A model generated the notes under the pieces. It saw only the letters and a program-made list of their open reading frames with translations. It had not been told where the DNA came from and made no database searches. From Populus alba (taxonomy: Eukaryota > Streptophyta > Magnoliopsida > Malpighiales > Salicaceae): a stretch of 64,000 nt of DNA. A program made the translations under genes and the position numbers. Below, in pieces: positions 22,209-34,234 of this stretch (position 1 is its first letter; every line of letters starts with the position of its first letter). Location of the stretch: contig NC_133284.1 in assembly GCF_005239225.2 (NCBI RefSeq), positions 5,981,770 to 6,045,769 of the forward strand, read 5' to 3'.

Positions 22209-25200
22209 TTATAATAACTGACCCGACTTTGCAAGTTAACCTAGTAATTTATTATCTAGGACTTAACTTAGGCCAAATTAATTAATGAAAAAACTTTTTT
22301 TATTATTAAAATATCATTGTTTTAATTTCTTTTGTAAAAAAATAAAAATTGGATCAACTTTTCAATTTGTAACTCAGGTTTTGATCTAGGTTAGCCTTTG
22401 AGTTAAATATTATAAATATGAATAATATGTGAAGAATATTAAAGATTGAGATGATTGAAAAATTTGTAAAACAAGTTTCTCTTGTGGTCTAAGTAACTCT
22501 AAGCTCCGGACTTGTTTGTATAAATGCATGTTTTGTCTTCTTGCATAATAACAGGGGTAAAATTGCATGTTTTGTCCTCTTACATAATTAATGTACTATC
22601 TATATTATTTGTGGTTAGTAGAAAGTTGTGCTCTCCGAGTTTATGATTAGAGTAATTATATATGTGTGTGTGTGGTTTTTTTTTTTTTTTTGGTTCCCTC
22701 TCTCCCCCCATTTGGGACCTAATCATCTAAAGCTTATCCTGGACAATTAACATCAAAGCAAAAACATTCTCAATCGTTCAATTTTGTAAGCTGTATTCTG
22801 CGAAAATGACTAGACATTTCAGGCCCGATCACTGTCATTCATAATAATTTCAAATAGCCTTTAATTTCCGAATTAAAATCACTGCAATCTACTTCGTGCC
22901 TCTTTGCAAATGTCCCAACAATCCTTTCTAACATCCGAAAAGATTTGCTAAACAAAAATCAAATGATCTCAGCATGCAGTATTAGTAATTTCGAAGGATG
23001 GCCTTTCCAATATTGTTTCTTTTCTATTTTCATCACGGTTATTATCCCGGAAGTAAAGTGTTGCTTGAGCTGGAAAGGCACCGAGACGATGCAGCTAGCA
23101 AGGAGGAGCTGGTGGGAAATGTGTGGTTGCTGGCATGTGAGACTCGTCTTTTAAAGTTTGAAATAATTGTTCGTCTGGGGGTCCATGATTAGTGTTCGAG
23201 TCTTTTGACTTACTGATTCATAGTTGATCTTCACATGCATGGTAGGGTTTCCTTTAACCCGTCACTAGCTAGATATATACATATTAGTGGAAGAGACACT
23301 AGAGAACAGCTTTGTACACATGCAGGATTGGATATAAGATTGAACCTTTCTCCTTAAAAGGAGTGACTTGACTAACCCTAGCACTAGCACTGCACCTCCC
23401 TCCCTCTTTTCCTTCCTGTTCTTGCTTTCATGATGGGAATGGGAAAAGTTGGAACAAATGTTAAAAGATTATGTTGGTCTTATGCTTCTTCAAACGGAAA
23501 AGATTTCCATACGGACCATTGAGAGTTTAATCAAGAAAAGACGAATCTCTTCGGTGTCCACCGTCTCTTATCAGCAATAAGTCGTTTTTAGTGGGGATTG
23601 ATGCATGCTAAACAGTAGTTTTAATCCAGAAACTTAAATTTTAAAATGATTTATATTCAATTCTTTTATTCATCTCTTCAAGTATATGTATCTTAAGCTT
23701 GACATATGTCCAAACTATCTTACGCTAATTTAATTTTTAATTAGAAAAGAATTGATGTTTTATGTAATTAAAGACAAACAACTTATTGCTGATTGACCTC
23801 TTGATTAGTTCTAAATATAAAACAGAGACCAATTTGAGGTAGCTCCTTCCAAAAAAATCATGATCAACGATCTCTCATTTCTTGGATTTACTCGGTCCTG
23901 TTTGAATTGATGCTACGTCAAGATAACGAGATAATGATGAGACAAATAACGAGATAATAAAATCTGTTAATTTTCAAAAGATTTCAAAACAAAAAACATG
24001 TTTAGCAAAAGAAAATGAATTCAGAATTGGCAAAATATTTAATGCAAAAGCGAGGCAAGTCTTTAATTAAATAATGTCTTGGCCCCATGGAAAAGATGAA
24101 TTCACCATGATAAGCTTGCATAAAGGACGAATTGGGGGTCAAATATCTTTTTAGTTTGAATAATGTTAACGATAAAGAGCAAACAAGTTCCAGCTGCTTT
24201 TCATTCTTTCCATCTCCTTTTTCCCTCTGTACTCAAATTCAATCACTTTCTTTTTCAAGCTTCATTTATCCCTGTTAACTTTTGGTTGGTGTTTTGGGGT
24301 CGTCCAGATCAGCAACCTCATTCGACCTTTATGATACGTTGAGCACCATATGTTTCGTTTATCACGAAATTATTAGGTCGAATTTAATTACAACAGCTAG
24401 CTCTATGAAATCTTTTTTTATATTATTATTTATGTGGATATTCATATCAGTTTATATATATTTAATTAATAACACGAATTTTAAAACTAATGACTATATA
24501 AATCCCCAATAATCCTATAATTTATAAAACTCAAACTAATAATCTAAAAAAAATAAACTAAAAAACCTTAAGTTAAATTATACCTTTTATTTTTTAAACT
24601 CTGCAAAATCTTACAAGGCTATACAGTGGCTGTCAATTCTGCCGGTTGACTAGGATAGCCTGGACCCTTGCATGTGTTGAAGGGCTCTTCATTATAAATT
24701 AGTCCTTTAATTTACTTTTATAAAATAAATTAAATGGTCTTTTTCTTTTTAAGAACTAATCAACTAGTCTTTTGTTTTTTCTCAATTAATTTTATTTAAA
24801 AAAAATGAAAGAAGAAGTAAATAATATGCAAATATTGATGAGAAAAGAAGACATTTGTTTTTGAAATAAAGTTGATATTAAATTAAACTTGTCCAACATT
24901 GATTAAATGGTCAAATTAATTAATTTTTAAAATCCATTACAGTCAACACCCAACTCATAATTTGAACATTCAGTCAGTTGAATCTTATAACTATAACAAT
25001 GCTATTATTTCCCGTTATTCAAAACCATTCTCCACCGATTTCCATAATCATTTTCATAGTATTGTGTAATTTCTTGATATACCAAAGCCACAAATTGCGC
25101 CATCAGTTGAAAGACACGAGAATAAAAGAAAATAAAATCATTGAACTATAGCGTGAATTCAGCTTTTGAAAATAAAATCCTATCTTTTACAGTTGTAAAT

Positions 25201-28200
25201 CAAATGGTAATTATTAATTGAACAAAATTATATAAATATTAGATGGTGTATATTTTAATAATTACAAACTTGCGCAAAAATATCTAAGCAAATGAGAAAA
25301 ACAAATACTAACAAAATGGCCTCCTTAATAATTATATTAAATTGAAAAAAAAAAAAACTGTCAAGCTCCAGCAAAATAACAATATCGTTAACGTTGATTA
25401 TATAAAAAAAAAAAGTATATGATTTTGATGAAAAGTTATAAAAATAGATGGAAATCCTTAATTGAGGATTGATACTATCATAATTATTTGGAAATATATT
25501 TAAAGTTTACTTCTTTATATAATCACTACACATACCATTTTTAATATTTTTATATATCCTGAACTTGCTTTGGCTGTAATTCTTGTTCATTGAATTTTTA
25601 ATAGAGAATTGAGATTGCACAGCCTTGAACAATTTTTGTTGATACTCAAATGATCGCAATACCCACGTTGTTATTGTTCTATATATATTAGATTTGTGTC
25701 CGTGCAGGCCTTTTAACCTTAAAGAAATGCTAAGGAAAAAAATTTAAGAGACAAGTCATTAGTTCAATTAAAGATTTAAATAATAAGATAAAAAATACAA
25801 TAATAATAAATAAACAAACAATAAAAAATGACAATGAAAAAAATATATGTAAAAAGAACTCGATCTTAGTCAACCTGGATTATTAAACAACTCAATAACA
25901 AAGGATAAAAATTTTTTTTTAAAAAAAAAACACTGTTATACCGAGTTAACTCGTAAACTTTGCAACCATGGATATAAAATTGAGATAATTTCATAGAAAG
26001 AGAAGCAACAAAAAAAAAATTTAAAGATTAATTCCTAATAAAAATGAGAACATGATAGCTTAAAAAAAAAAAAGATGAAGCTCAATCTCTAACAAATTAA
26101 TAAAATGTTGAAGGAAAAAAATCAAGAAAAATTATAATTTAAAAAAGGTAAAAAAAAAAAAAACTTGATTTGAGTCTACCCGGCATAGTTATCAGACTTG
26201 ACCTGGGGGTTGACCCAGCCAAGAAGCCAAGTCTTGGGTTACATGGGTTGACCTGGTTAACCCGGGTCAACTTGGAAAAATAAAAAAATATATATTTAAA
26301 GTTTTAATATTTCATATAAAAAAATTTCAAAAAAAAACAATTAATATGAATATAGATTAAAAATGTTTTAAATATGAAGTTTAAAAGATTATTTCAAAAG
26401 ATTTTTTATCCCATATTGAAAAAGATAATATGTTAGTATGTTATCGTTTTTAAGTTGAAGTATTTAAACTAAAAAGAATTTTTTATCCCACAGTGAAAAA
26501 ACATAATTTTTTTTTTTGTGAACATAGAGTATATATACTAAATTAAGGGCTTCAAATTCCACATTGAAAAAATAAATTTTTTTAAAAAAAAACAAAAATC
26601 AACTCATATTAACCTTTTAAACCAATGACTCTGGTCATGAACCCGAGATTAAACCTATAAAAGGCAAAACGTAAAAAATAATAATGAAAAACTCTAAAAA
26701 AAGGTCAAAAAAAAAAAAAGCAATAGCTTTTAAGAAGAAGAAGAAAAAATAAGCCAACTTGGGCAAACCTCCTATACCTGATTTAATCTTTAAAACCCGC
26801 AACCCATGAAATCCTTGAACTGGATTCAATTAAGAAGCTTAATTCTCAATCATTTTAATTTTGAATGATGAAATTGTGAAAAAATATCAATTTAAAAAAC
26901 TTGCTAAAAATAGCAATAAAAAGAATGGGGACAAAATAAGAAAGAAAAAAAAAATCCATGGAGGATGAATTTGTTAAAAAAAAAACCTAAAAAAATGATA
27001 CCAAACAAAATAAATAGCGATCAAAAGAATAAAGACTAAATTTGAAAGAAAAAAAAATGATGAAATTAGAAAAAAAAATTTTTTTTTTTAATTTTATAGC
27101 TTATTAAAAATAAAAAATAATAATTAAAAGATTAGGGACCAAATATGAAAAAAAAAAAAAAGGGAGGTGAAATTGAAAGACATATAATTTCATGAATTTT
27201 TTCAAAATAAAAAAATAGTAATTAAAATGAGATAAACCAAATATGAAGGGGAAATAAATTGCAAGGGTTGGTCTGATTTTCTGAAGAGGCCGACATAGAA
27301 GTTGAGGTAGGGAGAGAGAAAAGTGAGAGAAAAATTATCATTGACGCCAATTTCAATGCATGTTAGGGGCATACGCCTCCCCATTGAGTTGGGGGTGCTA
27401 AGACCTTTCACATATCATCCTAAAATGTGACATTTAGTGGCCAGACAACTTCGCACAAGCTGCGCAAGCAATGCGAACGGCATCCACAAAGCTAGCTTGT
27501 GCTACATGCACATGCAATTTTTTTTTAATTATATTTAATTAATGTAAATTACAACAATTATGCTAAGTACCTTGAAATTGACAATAAAATCAATATAAAA
27601 TAACAAAAAAAACCCTTGAGTGATAATTATATTATTTTTGTTTTTAAGAACATCAAATCAAATAGTAATTACACTATTTAAAAAAAATAAAAAGATAAAG
27701 GCATTATATTATTTTATTCTATAATTAAATTAGTAGTTTTATTGTATAAAAAAATAAAATGATCAATCTAACTTTGTACACTTTATAAAAACCAATTATG
27801 GCATTGGTGAAAAAATCATTTTGTTTCCAATATCTAATTTAAAGATTTTTTTTATTTAAAAGTAATTTTATAAGTGCTCTGTTATAATGAATAGTAATAT
27901 GAAAACGAACATTAACTTAACTTTTTGGGGATATTTAGTTTTTTTTTTTTTCTAATTTAATATGCGCGCGTTTCCCACAAATTTCCATTACCGGTTTTTC
28001 ATGTATTTAATTTTGAATCTGGCCTGTCTGCTGAGTTTTTTTTTTTTGGTTGATAAATCAATAAACACGGCAATGGTGGACATATGTCTAAAATTCCTTT
28101 GAGTTTGGACAACGTTTGAGAACGTGCTCTGGATAAAATTAATTTTTTTTTAGATTTTAAATTATTTTAATATGTAATTTTAAAAATAATTTTTTAAAAA

Positions 28201-28613
28201 ATAAAAAAAATTATTTTAATATAAAAAATATTTTAAAAAAAACAAACTTCCAAACTTTTTTAAATCTCACGGGTAACGTTGAGAGAGGACTTCTCTGTTG
28301 TATATTGCAAGGCTTAAGCCTCTCGGCGAAGTTTAAAACCAGTGGCCTTTCAAAACTGAAATGAACCAGTCCTGGTAAAATATGTTTCCGAACATAATAA
28401 CTTGCGCAATTTGTTTTCCTTTGTTAAAAAATGTTCAAAAGAATTTGCACTGATCTCATGAAATATAATTTTATGTATTGAGTGACAATACAAACGCTAC
28501 ACAGAAAGCAAGCATGTAGCTTTATTATAAGAGAAAGTAGGTCGGAGAAATTCCGACTTTTAGTTTATAGCATCAGGCGGGAATAGCTACTGCATTTCCC
28601 ATCTTCAGTACAT
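22209..28613. other. Long AT-rich intergenic region with dispersed repeats
   Basis: I find no supportable gene. From about 25860 to 27060 there are repeated stretches of the 165-bp family in reverse orientation (for example gatgaagctcaatctctaac and aagaagcttaattctcaatc). A block at 26190-26275 is rich in gggttgacc and aacccgggtcaac words, a dispersed repeat class. At 28130-28260 is a copy of the AT-rich 'tattttaatat' repeat also seen near 31.6, 44.0 and 55.3 kb. Homopurine runs are common throughout. Confidence 0.5.
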
Positions 28614-30225
28614 TTACATTGCAGGAGCCTTTGGATCTTGTACGACTGTCGTGATTCTCAATCCTACCAGATGAAACAAAACTAAGTTGATTAGTAAATA
28701 AGAACACTGCAAAGGACAAAAAAAGAGAACATATATGCCATGATCTTGCTGGACTCTATAGTGTACACAAACAGATGTTTCGAATTTTATCAGAACGTCG
28801 ATGCTTAAATTTTATGCAACTTTATGCAAGGATGATGCTGGACTAAATTGGCAGGGTTTGCCTCAACAATCCCGTTAAATTAGACAGCTTTGATCTGGTC
28901 AGTGTTAGCTATTATCTAAAGAGGGGTATTGAGCTAACGAAATCTCAATTCTTCTGCTGGAAAAGTAAACAGGATTTACCCGTTGAATTATTGCGATGAA
29001 CAGTCCCTGACAATAAATTGTATGAAACATTCCTGAAAAAACATCATTTGCAGATTTGTCAATGTATAAAGGAAGGGAGACAATCATAAATAACTGGCTA
29101 AATTTTCATGCGAAACGTCCTCTAGCTGTAAAATAGCAGAAATAAGTGAGTTGACTCACAGGATCCTCAATCTTCCTGTAGTAATGAGGTTAATAACTGA
29201 TGTTGGTATTGTTCCGGTTAGCTTGTTACCGTGCAATCTCCTGGAATCAGAAAACATGTAGCAGTATCATGAAGAAACCTACTTCTCAAATTTTTCTTCC
29301 AATCAAGATAACTCAAAAGGTTTTGGATATACACTTACATAAACAACAAAGACCCCAGGTTTCCAAGAGAAGCCGGAATTGGGCCAGACAGTTCATTAAG
29401 GTATAAATCCAAGCTGACTAGTTCTGTCAGATTACCCAATTCTGTAGGAATAGGTCCACTGATATTATTGCTAAATACCTCCCTGCAAGAAAATAAAATA
29501 TTAATGTCAGGACATGCAATAGCACAGTTATGTACTTTGTCCATCTAGCTTGTCAAAGCGAAAATGGAGCTTAGGATATCAAATGGTACATTAGTAGCTC
29601 TTCAAATAAAATGGCATGTGCTTCCCAAGCTGAGATGTGAGAAGGCTTACAAATATTGAAGATTAGCCAGAAGTCCGAGCTCGGGGATAAGAGGTCCTGA
29701 TAGTCCAGCTTTGCCAAGGTCCCTATAGTGATCAAAATCCAATTTTCAAGGCAACCTAAAAACGTATTTATTCTCAAAACCTAGATGAAGAGCATGCATC
29801 AAATTTGAAAAAGACCAAAGAGTAACGTACACCCTAGTTACGCTGTTATTTGAGTTACAGGTGACGTGAAACCATGTACACGGGTTGACTAGCGATGGAT
29901 CCCAGCTCTGCAGTACATTGTTTGGATCAAACAGCTGGGTTTTCCAAGAATTTAGAACATCCCCTGTACACAAATAAGCATGTTAGCCATTTTAATTACT
30001 AGAAGAGTAAAGAGTAAAGACACATGTTAACGAACTCAAATCAATATTTCTCGGCCATTAATTTATAACTTTCTCTGCAAAGATCGACAAAACAAAGGTG
30101 GTAAAGAAGAAATTTAAGCGGAGATGGTGTAGGATATAGAGTGGGGTTTCCTTACCTTCCAGGTTACAATCCACAGTGGCAATAGCAACAGCAATTACGA
30201 GGCAAGCTAGAATTCTTGATGCCAT
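28614..30225 (-). CDS. Diverged LRR1-like secreted protein
   Basis: Seven minus-strand exons: 30225-30156, 29963-29831, 29722-29651, 29482-29339, 29240-29160, 29032-28980 and 28663-28614. They close to 200 residues ending [11 protein letters not shown] signal peptide ([20 protein letters not shown]) precedes the cap [39 protein letters not shown]. LRRs follow with the same exon pattern as the LRR1-like gene at 13.8-16.1 kb on the same strand, so the two are related by an old local duplication or share a family origin. Differences: exon 5 is 81 rather than 72 bases, adding three residues; exon 6 is 53 rather than 72; and the C-terminal cap is replaced. There is no membrane segment or kinase. 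It resembles a SERK ectodomain alone. Expression is not shown by sequence, and it could be a young pseudogene, though all phases are intact. Confidence 0.85.
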
Positions 30226-30298
30226 AGGGGGGCTCAAAAAAGGAAATAAAAGCAATTAGAGAGATGGCTTTTCTGTGTAGGCACCTAATTCATTTACT

Positions 30299-30306
30299 TA
30301 TTTATA
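30299..30306 (-). promoter_or_regulatory. Candidate TATA box of the second LRR gene
   Basis: TATAAATA on the minus strand lies 74 bases upstream of the ATG at 30225, well placed for a short leader. It supports the view that this copy kept a core promoter. Confidence 0.5.
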
Positions 30307-33300
30307 AGCATACGATACATGAACATCACTGGCACAGCCGGCCACTACAGTGCTCACCAGTAACCACAGATACCAGCTAACATTTTGAACTCTAGAATTT
30401 ACAACGCGTTTTTGTGTCTTTGATACAGACACGAAGAACTTTCAACAATCAACTCATCCAAACCAAGTCAAAGCTAAGTCGACAATATAAAAAGCGAGTC
30501 TTCTCAGCTGTTAAGGACTACAGAATATATATATATAATGGCTTATATGAAAATCAGTCAAGAGTCTTTGGATAGTTCCATTTGACCAATCCATTTGACC
30601 AATTAAGGAAGCCTTTTCAACCTCTAAACAAATTCATTCCTGTTAGTTTCCATCAACTATCTTCGGCTACAATACCATATGATCGATGAAGAACCAACAC
30701 AAATTCTGTATCCCGATCAGTAATCTCTTCCTGAAAAACCAATTTGTTTATAGTCAGCCAAATTCTTCACGGGATACCAAAAGCCAACATGAGAATTGCA
30801 TTGCGATGAGAATTTTCACTCAAACAACAGTTCATCTATGGTGTTCGGCATACACCACTGTAAATTCAATCATTTCAGAAAATGTTTCTAGTAACAAGGA
30901 CTCTATATTCAAATCTTTTTTTATCCAGACAACATTTTCTTGTCTCAACAAATACAAAACCTTTTTTTTTTTTATCTAGAAAACCTTTTCATATGTTTTA
31001 ACCACCCTCCCTTAGATTGTTGTTCTTGAACACTCAGTTTAGTAACGAGAGACTCTCTTGTAAACAGGTCTTCTAGATTACAAACGACAACTTATTTTCT
31101 AAGCTTCACAAACTGATATAACTTGAGTGTGCCTTCTTCCGCATTTTGTTTGCTTATATATAGATTTTCAATAACTGTCATCGAGCGCTACAAGAAAAGA
31201 AAATGAAGTTCCGTATATCGATCGGAAGATGATGGTGATCTCAACAGTATCCCTTCTGGGAGACCCTCGATGTCAGTTGTCAAAATTTGGCAGCCGCAAA
31301 AGGACAATAATATCCACAGCTTCCGAGTTAATTACAAGCTACCTTGGTAATTACAACAGTCAACAGCATCTATATGATGAAAGAGATGGGAAGAAGAAAA
31401 CCTGGCGCATCACAGCGGGAGCTAGCGAGCCTAAACAGAGACAATGAAGTAAAACTTGAACTACATTGTTAGAAGTTAAAACTGCTTGGAAATGTTGCAA
31501 ATGCAACGTTGTTGAGAGGTGCAAGCTAACCACATCAGAAGAGCAACACGCCAAATTATATTATTATGGGGTGTTTAGGAGCGTGGTTGTTATTACTCTC
31601 AAAGTATTTTTTGCTTTAGAAATATATTAAAATAAATTTTTTTTTATTTTTAAAAAATAATTTTTGACATCAAGACATCAAAATAATCTAAATATATTAA
31701 TTAAAAAAAAAATTAATTTAAAAAAAAAACACTTATAAAACTAAAAAAACAAAAAGGATTTATTACGAGCTGTAGAGCCCCGTAAGACCAAGTCCTCGTA
31801 TAATATTGTAATAACGATCTTTGTTGAAAATTGAAGGTAAATGACTTGTTCCACTTGAGGTTTGGAAATCAAGGCATGCATTGAACCGGTGCACCATATC
31901 TAGAATACGAGTCTTCATGTATATTAAATTTTATTCAAGATCCAAAGAATGGCAGCAGTTAACAGGGATTTCGCGTATCCAGCTAGAATTTTTTAATCAA
32001 TCTTTTGGAATATCGGCAAGAACAATATCGGAGCATGACGACCAGGTTACTTGTACTATAAGTTGGCCTCCAAAACGAATCTGATTCCCCTTTTCCTTTT
32101 GAAAAGAAATTAAAGAGAAAGCTAAAAACACTTGGGCAAAGCATTGTAGATATATTTTTGTTTTCTTGTGGATTGTAATAATTAATTGATAGCTTTGCAT
32201 TTTAAAAAACTCTCAATAATCTATTTTTTAAGGTTAATATGATTTTTTTTTTGTTTCAATTGTCGTTTTAAAATTGTTAAGAGATGTTCACGACTTTTTA
32301 TTATTTTTGTCACAGTAAAATAACTTTGTTATATTTAAAAGCAAATAATTATTTAACTATGATTTAGTTTTTTTGGGCATTTTATATTTTTTTTTTTGTT
32401 ATAGTACAATTATTTTATTATCCTTGGATTCAAATTTGCAAAAGCTTGGCTTGAGGGGTGAATTTATAAGTTCAAAATGTTCTTTTTTTGTGATAACATT
32501 TGGAACATGAGGGTAAAGTAGTATTTTCAAAATAAAAAAACTCAAAAATTGTTGACACTTGTGTTTCACGCATCAAACTACTCTGTTACCTTAGGATGAT
32601 GTGTGCGGTTGACTCCGATGGTAAAAAATATTATTTTACCGCATCATTTGATTCGTATCAACCTCTTTTTCCTTCTTGTATGGCGTGTGGTGGTCGAACC
32701 TCTGATGCGTCATCAACATCTTTTTCTTTTTTCTTTCTACCAAAAAATCAGTGTCTGCCCTCCACATTTTCAAATCAGCCCTTCAAGTTATTTTTCTTTT
32801 AATTTTGTCCCTTGTTTTTTTATTCCTATTTGTTTTATTTTAATTCATTTCTCAAATTTTGTTTTGTTTTCAATTGCATCCTCCTTTAATTTTTTTTTTT
32901 TGTATATTAAATTTGGTTTTTATTTTTTGATTTTATTTTTTTAATTAAGATAGTTTATTTATTTATTTTCTTTTTCAATTTCACCATTTCACATTTGATG
33001 ATCTTTTTTTTTTTTTTTTGCTTTGGTTAGTTTTTAAATATGGGATTTTTTTTTCAATTTCTTCATTTAACATTAAATTGGTTGACAATTAAAATTTTTA
33101 ATTAAACCCATGTTTTCAATTTCAATTGTTGCAAATTTGAAATATTAACCTAGGTTTAAAATATTCATTTAAATCAATTACTATGGGTTGAAACTATAAA
33201 TTTATTAGTTTTTTCTATAATGGATTTCACACTTAACCTCCTTTGTTTAGTGTGGATTAGCCATGTTTTAATTGATCGAGGTTATTGCGGTCTTTTTTAT

Positions 33301-34234
33301 TTTATTTTTTTTTTGCAAAGTTACTATAATGCCTATAAATACAAAACAACACTTAACTTGAATCTAAATTTTTTTTTTTAAATCACTTTTAAAGCTCGAT
33401 TTCAGGGTCTTAATCATCATCTTAAAGGCAATTTGATCTTTCACTTAATGTTGATAATAATTAAAAAATATATATATATATTTTTCAATTTCATCCATTA
33501 ATGTTAAATTGATTAATTAAAAATAAACTTCGTGAATGTTTTTTTATTTGTTTAGAGTTATTACAATCTCAAACAAATATATATTTTAGAATTATATTAT
33601 ATTTTTTAGAATTAATATTCAAGATTGCAATCATCTAATTTTTATCATATAATTAAATAAAAATTATTTTTAAAAAAATTATTAAACTTAGCTAAATTCA
33701 TGAACCAAGTTACATGAAACCAAGATCAATTTAATATACCATCATCTCAATACTTTTAAAATAAATTCCTCTTGGTTTTTTTTAATGCATTATTCAGTTA
33801 CCTAAGTTTCCTTTGAACCCATTAGATTAGCTTTAATTAATACTTATTACCTGTGTGGATTTAATAGCATTGCCAAAAGAAATCCACACACTCTTGGTGT
33901 TCTTTTTTACAAAATCTTCCAGCCCATGTCAGAGGCCAGGGCAATGGACTAGTTAGAACATAAAACTCCTCATCTCTCAGGTACTCCAGATCTGTCTGCC
34001 ATTACCATATCGATCCCACGATGCCTCTTACCATCAGCTGTTCTCAGCCAGACAACCTCTAGTGCAATAATTTAAGACGAAACACCATCAACCGTAACCA
34101 TATTAAGGGAATGCTGGCATGATCAAGAACAATGCACAGGTGCGCAAGAAAGATACTGAGAATTGTACATTCACTGTGAGACAAATTTAAAGAATATTTA
34201 CAATGAGATCAAGGACCTCTAACTAAGCATGAAT
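30307..34234. other. Intergenic region, dispersed repeats only
   Basis: No gene is supported. A repeat at about 31567-31770 begins ggggtgtttaggagcgtgg and continues with the AT-rich 'aaatatattaaaataaatt ... gacatcaagacatcaaaat' text found elsewhere in this window. From 32600 to 33600 the sequence is T-rich with 'caatttcatccattaatgttaaattg' words related to the 165-bp family. Several hydrophobic open frames here come from T-runs. Confidence 0.5.

Noticed and set aside
30686..31447. 97-codon and 72-codon plus-strand frames upstream of the second LRR gene
   Set aside because: No recognisable domain, no consistent splice partners and ordinary intergenic composition.
32603..32944. 113-codon plus-strand frame, Phe-rich and apparently transmembrane
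   Set aside because: It comes from T-rich sequence; hydrophobicity follows from TTT/TTA codons rather than from a protein family.
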